From Acidobacteriota bacterium (lineage in GTDB: Bacteria > Acidobacteriota > Terriglobia > 20CM-2-55-15), in assembly GCA_003223895.1 (NCBI GenBank), contig QHXD01000158.1, positions 2,324-14,695 of the forward strand: 12,372 nucleotides of DNA, in the 5' to 3' direction. The notes beneath the pieces were generated by a model. That model was not told where the DNA came from and did no database searches. It saw only the letters and a list, made by a program, of their open reading frames with translations. The stretch's first letter is position 1. The number at the start of each line of letters is the position of its first letter. The position numbers and the translations under genes are program-made. Positions 6,737 through 12,372 of this stretch are shown here, one piece after another.

Positions 6737-7651
6737 GTGACGGGTCATCACAGCCACAGCCATTCGCACAGCCATACGCACGAAAGTGGCCGCAGTGCGC
6801 GTAGCAGCCTGAAACTCGCCTTGATCATCACGACAACCTTCCTTGTTGCTGAATTCATTGGAGCTCTGTACACCAACTCCCTCGCTCTGATGGCCGACGC
6901 CGGCCACATGCTGACAGATGTTGCCGCCTTGAGCCTCAGCTTTTGTGCCATCTTGTTTTCGACGAGACGGGCAACGCCAAGAAAGACATACGGGTTCTAC
7001 CGCGTCGAAATTCTCGCCGCGCTTCTCAATGGCGTTTTATTGATTCTGATCGCGATCTTCATTTTTTATGAAGCTTATGAGCGACTTTTGAACCCTCCGC
7101 AAGTCAAAGCAGACTGGATGCTGGTGATCGCCGTGGCAGGTCTGGCGTCGAACCTCGTAAGCGCCTACCTGCTGTTCGGAAAGCATCGCGAGAGTCTGAA
7201 CGTGCGCTCGGTGGGCGCGATTCTGGCAAGTCTTGCAATACTGATTGGCGGTTATTCCGTGGCTGACCCGTTGATCAGTGCGCTCGTCGCGGTGCTGATT
7301 CTCTCAAGCTCCTGGATTCTGATCCGCGATGCCGTCGATATTCTTCTGGAGGGAACGCCGTCACATATCAACATCGTGAGCCTGAGAGAGCAGTTGGGGC
7401 GTGTGGACGGCGTGGGGTCAGTTCATGATCTGCACGTCTGGACGCTTACATCGGGCGTGCTCGCCATGAGCTGTCACGTTGTGGCTCAGGGGGGCAGTTC
7501 CAACCGGACGGAGCTTCTCACCAGAGTAAATGGGGTTGCACGCGAAATGTTCCGGATAGACCACACAACCATTCAGATCGAAGACGCAAACCTTCCACAG
7601 GAAGTTTTCGAATCCTGCAATTGCCATTTTGGAGCCTGGGATTCACCGTGA
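6737..7651 (+). CDS. Cation diffusion facilitator (CzcD/ZitB-like) with TM5 metal-site segment missing
   Basis: Inner-membrane exporter of Zn2+ or similar divalent metals in exchange for protons. The 304 residues start at GTG 6737 with a His-rich tail (MTGHHSHSHSHSHTHE). TM1 follows, then TM2 with ADAGHMLTDVAAL (ligands His57 and Asp61), TM3-TM4, TM6 and a cytoplasmic domain with DLHVWTL. It ends in a Cys/His-rich ESCNCH. By recall of E. coli ZitB, NVR should be followed by about 12 residues carrying TM5 HxxxD and then GSVGAI. Here NVR (155-157) joins directly to SVGAI. The missing block holds half of the transport-site ligands, so transport is probably lost unless this is a sequence error. 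The start sits 6 nt after a TATAAT box. The HEAT gene follows after 33 nt, probably in one operon. Confidence 0.9.
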   Translation: MTGHHSHSHSHSHTHESGRSARSSLKLALIITTTFLVAEFIGALYTNSLALMADAGHMLTDVAALSLSFCAILFSTRRATPRKTYGFYRVEILAALLNGVLLILIAIFIFYEAYERLLNPPQVKADWMLVIAVAGLASNLVSAYLLFGKHRESLNVRSVGAILASLAILIGGYSVADPLISALVAVLILSSSWILIRDAVDILLEGTPSHINIVSLREQLGRVDGVGSVHDLHVWTLTSGVLAMSCHVVAQGGSSNRTELLTRVNGVAREMFRIDHTTIQIEDANLPQEVFESCNCHFGAWDSP

Positions 7652-7684
7652 TACACCATAACTGCGACCCACAAGGGAGTCGAA

Positions 7685-8938
7685 ATGCCGCACTGCTTGA
7701 TTCTCGCTTTACTCCTTTTTCAAAATCCGTCATTCGATAGCGCCAGCCCGAAGGAGCGTCAGGCTGCTGTCGAACAATTGGCTGTGCTCGGAAATCGGGA
7801 TGCGATCCCAAAGCTCGGCGAGGCTCTGAAAAAAGAGTCGAAGAGCGATATACGCGCCTCGATAATCGCGGCGTTCGGCCGCATTCGCGACCGCGATGCC
7901 ATTCCATTTCTGATCGACTCCCTGCGAACGGATCTCGAGAAAAATGTGCGCTTGCAGGCGATCGATTCGCTGCTTCGGCTCTACATTCCTATCGAAGACT
8001 CCGGTCCGCTTCATACACTTTTCGGGAAGGTAAAAAGTGTGTTCTTCGAGCCGAATCCTCCGGTCGTCGGGCCTGAAGTCCAGGTGGATGCGGCGACCAA
8101 GCAGGCGCTGGCTGCAGCCATGCAGAAGGACTTCGACGATGATGTCCGGGCACAGGCCGCTCGCGCGCTGGGTACCTTGAAAGCCAAAGACCAGGTCCCG
8201 ACACTGACTGCCACGCTCGAAGATCCGCAGAACCGTGAACATCGGGATGTGCGAATAGAAATCATCCGGACGCTGGCTTTGATTCGCGATCCGGCGGCGG
8301 GACCTGCACTGGAAAAAGCCTTGCGCGACCCCAACAAGCAAATCGTCCTGGAAGCGATTTCCGCGGTTGGACTGGTTAACGATACAGCCGCCCGCCCCAC
8401 GCTCGAGGAATTTTTCCGAAACGACAAGGACAACAGGATCAAGTCGCGGTCGCTCGAGGCGCTTGCCCTGCTGCGTGATAAGGGAAGCATGCCTTTGTTC
8501 GAATCGCTCCTGAACGACAAGAACGATTACTACCGCGAACTGGCTGCGGAAGGACTCGCGCGTCTCAACTACAAGGCCGATGGTTGGAAAGATCGTTTCG
8601 ATCAGGAAAGGAAACCGAATGTCCGCAACGCCCTGGCCTTCGGTCTCGCTTCATCCGGCCAGGTCGACTACATCAACAACCTCGCGAATGCGCTCGACAG
8701 CCGCCAGGATTACCAGGCCGAAGCCTACCTCTACGAGCTTGGGAAATTCGACGGCCAGATGAACGAGCTCTATCGATACCTGAAAAGTTCCAATCCCAAG
8801 GTGCGTGCGGGAATGGCGAAAGTGATCGGAAATATCGGCGATCCCACGGCCTTAGCCCAGATCCGGCCGCTCACCGAGGATTCCGATACCGAGGTGGTGC
8901 GCGAGGCCGTTGCGGCGCTCAGAAAATTAAACCGGTGA
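7685..8938 (+). CDS. HEAT-repeat protein, probably exported
   Basis: A 417-residue alpha-solenoid protein built of HEAT-type helical pairs of about 30-37 residues. Examples are RDAIPKLGEALKKESKSDIR, RDAIPFLIDSLRTDLEKNVR and DDVRAQAARALGTLKAKDQV, with further repeats to the end (PKVRAGMAKVIGNIGD; EVVREAVAALRKLNR). Such proteins act as binding scaffolds; the partner is unknown. The first 12 residues (MPHCLILALLLF) look like a short, weak signal peptide, so export is likely but not certain. The ATG at 7685 has AAGGGA about 6 nt upstream, a fair ribosome binding site. The gene lies 33 nt after the CDF gene, and its TGA overlaps the GTG of gltX, suggesting translational coupling. No enzyme motif is seen. 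Confidence 0.85.
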   Translation: MPHCLILALLLFQNPSFDSASPKERQAAVEQLAVLGNRDAIPKLGEALKKESKSDIRASIIAAFGRIRDRDAIPFLIDSLRTDLEKNVRLQAIDSLLRLYIPIEDSGPLHTLFGKVKSVFFEPNPPVVGPEVQVDAATKQALAAAMQKDFDDDVRAQAARALGTLKAKDQVPTLTATLEDPQNREHRDVRIEIIRTLALIRDPAAGPALEKALRDPNKQIVLEAISAVGLVNDTAARPTLEEFFRNDKDNRIKSRSLEALALLRDKGSMPLFESLLNDKNDYYRELAAEGLARLNYKADGWKDRFDQERKPNVRNALAFGLASSGQVDYINNLANALDSRQDYQAEAYLYELGKFDGQMNELYRYLKSSNPKVRAGMAKVIGNIGDPTALAQIRPLTEDSDTEVVREAVAALRKLNR

Positions 8939-10233
8939 ACCGACCTTCGTCACCGGTTCGCGTTCGCTTTGCGCCTTCCCCTACCGGATATCTCCACGTC
9001 GGCGGAGCCCGAACGGCGCTGTTCGACTGGCTCTTTGCGCGAAAGCGTAACGGAACGTTCATCCTTCGGATCGAAGACACGGATGTCGAACGCTCGAGTG
9101 AAGACATGACTCGAGGGATTCTCGAAGCGATGACATGGCTCGGCCTTCACTGGGATGAGGGGCCTTACTACCAGTCGAAACGCCTGGATTTCTATCGAGA
9201 AACTGCACAGAGGCTGGTTAAAGAAGGCTACGCGTATCAGGATGAAGGCGCGATCCGTTTCAGAGTCCCCGAAGGCAAGGTAACCTACAAGGATGCCGTT
9301 TTCGGTGAAATTACCGTCGAGAGCGACACGATCGAAAACTTTGTACTGTTGCGGTCCGACAGTAATCCTACGTATCACCTGAGCGTCGTCGTGGATGACA
9401 TCGATATGCGCATCAGCCACGTCATCCGGGGCGCCGATCATATTTCCAACACACCGAAACAAATCCTTCTCTACCGTGCGCTGGGCGCCTCGCTTCCGGT
9501 TTTTGCGCATCTGCCGTTGATCCTGGGTCCCGACAAGACACGCCTCAGCAAACGCCACGGAGCGACTTCCGTCATGGCCTACCAGGAGCAGGGCATCGTT
9601 CCGGAGGCCTTGCGAAATTTTCTGGCGCTGCTCGGATGGGCGCCGGGAACGGATCAGGAACTGTTCAACGATGAGGAGCTTAACCATGCCTTCTCGTTGC
9701 AGGGCATCTCGAAGGCAAACGCAGTGTTCAATCAGGACAAGCTGGCGTGGTTCAACGCACAGTACCTGAGCCGCCTTGAACACGAGAAACTCGTCCGCTA
9801 TCTCAAGCCGGAATTCATGAAGGCCGGTCTGTGGCGGGATTCGCTCGAAAAGGAAGAAAGCGCATGGTTCAAATCATTAATCGATTTGCTGCGGCCGCGC
9901 GCGAAGGTACTTCAGGACTTCCCGCGTCAATCGCGCCTGTTCCTCGATCCGAACATCGAATACGATCCCGCCGCCGTTGAAAAGTTTTTGAAAGATCCAA
10001 AGATTAAAGAGAATTTGCAAGGGCTGGCGTCACGTCTTGAATCTCTTCCGGAATTCACGCTCCAAAGCACCGAAGCCGCTGTGCGTGGTTTCGCGGACGA
10101 ACTTGGCATCAAGGCGGGCGCGTTGATCAATGCCTCGCGCGTCGCACTGACAGGCCAGTCCGTGGCGCCCGGGATCTTTGATGTGATGACTCTGATGGGC
10201 CGTGAAAAGACGGTCGCGCGACTACGAATTTGA
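8935..10233 (+). CDS. gltX: Glutamyl-tRNA synthetase with apparent internal deletion
   Basis: Class I aminoacyl-tRNA synthetase charging tRNA-Glu (possibly also tRNA-Gln) with glutamate in the cytoplasm. The 432 residues hold the HIGH-type motif in PSPTGYLHVGGARTAL (14-29), IEDTDVERS (46-54), TYHLSVVVDD (146-155), HVIRGADHISNTPKQ (162-176) and the KMSKS-type loop TRLSKRHGATS (202-212). The anticodon-binding domain follows to residue 432. After EGYAY (101) family members carry about 40 residues (the CxC...PRYDGRCR region, zinc-binding in E. coli) before the IRFRVP strand; here only QDEGA intervenes. That explains a length below the usual 460-490. The GTG at 8935 overlaps the HEAT stop (GTGA), a coupled start; longer upstream frames run through the HEAT gene and are shadows. 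Identity is certain; activity is doubtful. Confidence 0.95.
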   Translation: MNRPSSPVRVRFAPSPTGYLHVGGARTALFDWLFARKRNGTFILRIEDTDVERSSEDMTRGILEAMTWLGLHWDEGPYYQSKRLDFYRETAQRLVKEGYAYQDEGAIRFRVPEGKVTYKDAVFGEITVESDTIENFVLLRSDSNPTYHLSVVVDDIDMRISHVIRGADHISNTPKQILLYRALGASLPVFAHLPLILGPDKTRLSKRHGATSVMAYQEQGIVPEALRNFLALLGWAPGTDQELFNDEELNHAFSLQGISKANAVFNQDKLAWFNAQYLSRLEHEKLVRYLKPEFMKAGLWRDSLEKEESAWFKSLIDLLRPRAKVLQDFPRQSRLFLDPNIEYDPAAVEKFLKDPKIKENLQGLASRLESLPEFTLQSTEAAVRGFADELGIKAGALINASRVALTGQSVAPGIFDVMTLMGREKTVARLRI

Positions 10234-10306
10234 ACCGCGGCTTACACGGATTAGGCGGATTTATCTGCGGAATCCCAGAAAGCCGCGGCTATAATTTACC
10301 TCCCGT
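10234..10306. repeat. Inverted repeat in the gltX-accD spacer
   Basis: CCGCGGCTT (10235-10243) is perfectly inverted at 10280-10288, with further pairing inside (GGATT 10248-10252 with AATCC 10271-10275). A 54-nt stem-loop is possible right after the gltX stop. It lacks a T-run, so it may be an intergenic repeat or processing site rather than an intrinsic terminator. Confidence 0.45.
10290..10295 (+). promoter_or_regulatory. Possible -10 box for accD
   Basis: A perfect TATAAT ends 11 nt before the accD ATG (10307), which would leave a 5' leader of only a few bases. No clear -35 box and no Shine-Dalgarno site are seen. It resembles the arrangement before the CDF gene. Confidence 0.4.
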
Positions 10307-11105
10307 ATGACGTGGTTCAAACGAGAGAAGAAACCCATTGAGGCCGTTGACGAGCGCGAAGACAGACGCATCGTCACCGAAGGTCTCTGGATCAAGTGTA
10401 GTGGCTGCAAGGAACCACTATGGAAAAAGGACCTCGAAGCGAACGTGCAGGTCTGCCCCAAATGCAGCTACCACTACAAGATTACAGCTCACGAACGATT
10501 GAACCTTCTGCTCGACGAAGGCTGGCAGGAATACGACGCATCGTTGTACTCCACCGACCCTCTCGACTTCAAAGCGAACAAACCTTACAAAGACACGCTC
10601 AGGAGTCTGCCGCCGAAGATTGGAGTAAGAGAGGCGGTTGTGAATGCTCAGGGAACTCTCGCCGGTGGGTTCTGTCGTCGGCGAAAAGATCACTCGAGCG
10701 ATCGAACGCGCCCTGCAAAACAGCTCCGCGCTTATTGTGGTGTCCTGCTCCGGCGGCGCGCGGATGCAGGAAGGCGCCTTGAGCCTGATGCAGATGGCCA
10801 AGATTTCTTCGGCGCTGGCGCGCCTGGACAGGAAACGTCTTCCTTATATCTCTGTCTTGACGGATCCGACAACCGGCGGCGTCACGGCCAGTTATGCCAT
10901 GCTCGGCGACCTGAATGTCGCCGAACCGGGCGCCCTCATCGGCTTTGCCGGTCCACGCGTGATCGAACAAACCATACGCCAGAAGCTTCCCGAAGGATTT
11001 CAGCGGAGCGAATTCCTCCTCAAACACGGCATGATCGATGCCATCGTGCACCGCAAAGACATGAAGACGTTCATCGCGAACTCGTTGACGTTTTTCATGT
11101 CTTAG
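10307..11105 (+). pseudogene. accD: Acetyl-CoA carboxylase carboxyltransferase beta subunit, frameshifted by deletion
   Basis: AccD pairs with AccA to carboxylate acetyl-CoA to malonyl-CoA in fatty-acid synthesis. The first frame (10307-10667) gives 120 normal residues: MTWFKREKKP, LWIKCSGCKE and VCPKCSYHY (zinc-ribbon Cys31, 34, 50, 53), up to AVVNAQGTLAG. It then turns to nonsense and runs open to 11122. The other frame resumes at 10668 with GSVVGEKITRAIERALQ, then SGGARMQEGALSLMQMAK, LTDPTTGGVTASYAMLGD and GPRVIEQTIRQKLPEGFQRS, ending at TAG 11105. About 17 residues (the IPVVVAVMDF...GGSM segment, which helps form the CoA/carboxybiotin site) are gone. This equals a deletion of about 50 nt at roughly 10665/10666. 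The summed length of 265 against about 282 expected fits. An intact accD is essential in most bacteria, so an assembly error is a serious alternative. Confidence 0.93.
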
Positions 11106-11224
11106 GCAATTCGGGTAGCTAATTCGGGGACAGACGTATAAATCACCTAAATTCAAGTCAAAGGTCCTTGATCGAATTTAGGTGATTTATACGTCTGTCC
11201 CCGAATTAGCTACCCGAATTGCCT
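11104..11224. repeat. 121-nt palindrome with perfect 51-bp arms between accD and trmFO
   Basis: The arms 11104-11154 and 11174-11224 are perfect reverse complements over 51 bp, separated by a 19-nt spacer that is itself partly self-complementary. The left arm starts with the last two bases of the accD stop codon and the right arm ends 13 nt before the trmFO ATG, so it fills nearly the whole spacer. The core (CGGGGACAGACGTATAAATC) is related to the copies at 1563-1651 and 3190-3228. It can fold as a very stable RNA or DNA hairpin and could stop transcription from accD in both directions. A mobile REP-like origin is inferred. Confidence 0.9.
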
Positions 11225-11225
11225 G

Positions 11226-11231
11226 TAAACT
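11226..11231 (+). promoter_or_regulatory. Possible -10 box for trmFO
   Basis: TAAACT ends 6 nt before the trmFO ATG, matching the spacing of the TATAAT box before the CDF gene; the mRNA would be leaderless. The -35 position would fall inside the palindrome's right arm. Two mismatches from consensus, so weak. Confidence 0.25.
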
Positions 11232-11237
11232 ACCCCC

Positions 11238-12372
11238 ATGCGTGAGGCAATTACCGTCATAGGCGGCGGCCTTGCCGGCTGTGAAGCGGCCTGGCAGATT
11301 GCGCGCCACGGCGAGAGAGTCCGGCTCTATGAAATGCGGCCGGTTCGCCCAACGCCTGCGCATCGGACGGACCGGCTTGCGGAGATCGTCTGCAGTAACT
11401 CGCTGAAGTCGGATCAGCCCTACAATGCATCGTGGCTGCTGAAAGAGGAGCTCCGGAGGCTGGGTTCGATCCTTATTCAAGTGGCGGATTCGGTTCGCGT
11501 GCCGGCCGGCTCCGCGTTGGCGGTGGACCGCGAACGATTCGCATCCCGCGTGACAGAGCTGATTTCCACCGAGCCGAAGATCGAGCTCGTCCGGGAGGAA
11601 AAGCTGGAAATTCCGGGCGAAGGGATTGTCATCGTCGCAAGTGGACCTTTAACGTCCGCGTCGCTGTCACAATCAATACAGAAATTCTGCGGCTCCGATC
11701 ACTTGTACTTTTACGACGCGATCAGTCCGATTGTCGATGCCGAGACCATTGATCGCTCCAGGGTTTACCGGGCCAGCCGCTACGGTAAAGCGTCCGGCGA
11801 CTATCTGAACTGCCCGATGGATCGAGACCGGTACAGCGCGTTCTACGATGCCCTGATAGCCGCAGAAAGCGTTGCGATTCACGAATTCGAGGAGGCGTGC
11901 TATTTCGAATCCTGCCTCCCCATCGAGGAGCTTGCCCGCCGGGGTCGCGATACCTTGCGCTTCGGCCCGATGCGGCCTGTCGGTCTCGACGATCCGGCTA
12001 CGGGCCGCATCCCGTACGCCGTGGTTCAGCTCCGGCAGGAAGACTTGATGCAGTCGAGCTACAACATCGTCGGATTTCAGAATCATTTGAAATTTCAGGA
12101 ACAAAAGAAGATCTTTCGCATGATCCCTGGTTTGGAAAACGCGGAGTTTCTCAGGCTGGGCCAGATACATCGGAATACCTACATCAATGCTCCCGATGTC
12201 CTGTTGGCCAGCATGGCAGCGAGGCGCGACCCGCGTGTGTTCTTTGCTGGACAACTCGCCGGCACCGAAGGCTACATTGAGAATGTGGCATCCGGCCTGG
12301 TAGCGGGCATCAATGCCGTTCGGCATCTTCGGGATGAGGAGCCGATGATCAGGCCGGCGGAGACGGCAATCG
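11238..12372 (+). CDS. trmFO: Folate- and FAD-dependent tRNA (uracil-54-C5) methyltransferase TrmFO, 3' end outside window
   Basis: Makes ribothymidine at position 54 of tRNA, using methylenetetrahydrofolate as carbon donor and reduced FAD. 378 codons are seen. The dinucleotide-binding VIGGGLAGCEAAW is at 7-19, YEMRPVRPTPAHRTD at 31-45, and Cys52 in VCSNSLKSD and Cys226 in FESCLPIE match the two functional cysteines of the B. subtilis enzyme (53 and 226). Further on are PYAVVQLRQED, FRMIPGLENAEF, HRNTYINAP and the C-terminal FAD signature FFAGQLAGTEGY. The family is about 435-450 residues, so only about the last 60 lie beyond the window. The ATG at 11238 gives the exact family N-terminus. No Shine-Dalgarno site is seen, and the 121-nt palindrome ends 13 nt upstream. 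No deletion or frameshift is found. Confidence 0.96.
   Translation, partial: MREAITVIGGGLAGCEAAWQIARHGERVRLYEMRPVRPTPAHRTDRLAEIVCSNSLKSDQPYNASWLLKEELRRLGSILIQVADSVRVPAGSALAVDRERFASRVTELISTEPKIELVREEKLEIPGEGIVIVASGPLTSASLSQSIQKFCGSDHLYFYDAISPIVDAETIDRSRVYRASRYGKASGDYLNCPMDRDRYSAFYDALIAAESVAIHEFEEACYFESCLPIEELARRGRDTLRFGPMRPVGLDDPATGRIPYAVVQLRQEDLMQSSYNIVGFQNHLKFQEQKKIFRMIPGLENAEFLRLGQIHRNTYINAPDVLLASMAARRDPRVFFAGQLAGTEGYIENVASGLVAGINAVRHLRDEEPMIRPAETAI

Noticed and set aside
8584..8934. N-terminal extension of gltX
   Set aside because: This frame runs out of phase through the HEAT gene; GltX homologues begin just before VRVRFAPSPTG, which fits GTG 8935.
8950..9783. Minus-strand frame of 277 codons
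   Set aside because: Antisense shadow of gltX.
7199..10672. Intein, intron or bypassing element as the cause of the CDF, gltX and accD anomalies
   Set aside because: Those would add sequence; here conserved residues are missing and no extra sequence is present.
10668..11122. Continuation of the first accD frame to 11122
   Set aside because: After residue 120 it is an Arg/Pro-rich out-of-frame translation of conserved AccD sequence in the next frame.

Overview
The window looks like chromosome from a moderately GC-rich, probably uncultivated bacterium. The gene content (Tex, a glutamyl-tRNA synthetase of the TRLSKRHGATSV type, AccD, TrmFO, a secreted HEAT-repeat protein) and the scarcity of Shine-Dalgarno sites suggest Acidobacteriota or a neighbouring phylum. 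The phylum is inference and would need a protein search.

Layout. Positions 1-1539 (minus) hold the first 513 codons of the transcription accessory protein Tex. Positions 1540-3226 are a gene-poor island with a decayed small gene, a stretch of non-coding sequence and one unrecognised gene (2433-3128, plus). The island is bounded by inverted copies of a short repeat. A minus-strand group follows, in transcription order: acyl-CoA dehydrogenase (start 6641), a DHH-family phosphoesterase (4386-5354) and a rhomboid protease (3227-4366). From a divergent promoter region at about 6642-6736 the plus strand carries a CDF metal transporter, a HEAT-repeat protein, gltX (overlapping the HEAT gene by 4 nt), accD and, after a 121-nt palindrome, trmFO, which runs off the right edge.

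Four consecutive conserved genes carry a lesion. The acyl-CoA dehydrogenase has an in-frame TAG that cuts off the catalytic-glutamate motif. The CDF transporter lacks about 12 residues, including the TM5 metal ligands. GltX lacks about 40 residues after residue 101. AccD lacks about 50 nt and is frameshifted. Tex, the DHH protein, the rhomboid and TrmFO look intact over the part seen. Either the assembly is faulty here or this stretch is decaying. The essential genes gltX and accD make simple decay hard to accept unless intact copies exist elsewhere.

A repeat family (consensus near GGGACAGACGT followed by an A/T-rich stretch) occurs upstream of tex, at the rhomboid stop codon and, as a perfect 51-bp inverted repeat, between accD and trmFO. 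No rRNA, tRNA, CRISPR array or transposase was found. No clearly new biological system is visible; the repeat-bounded island and the cluster of lesions are the points most worth checking.
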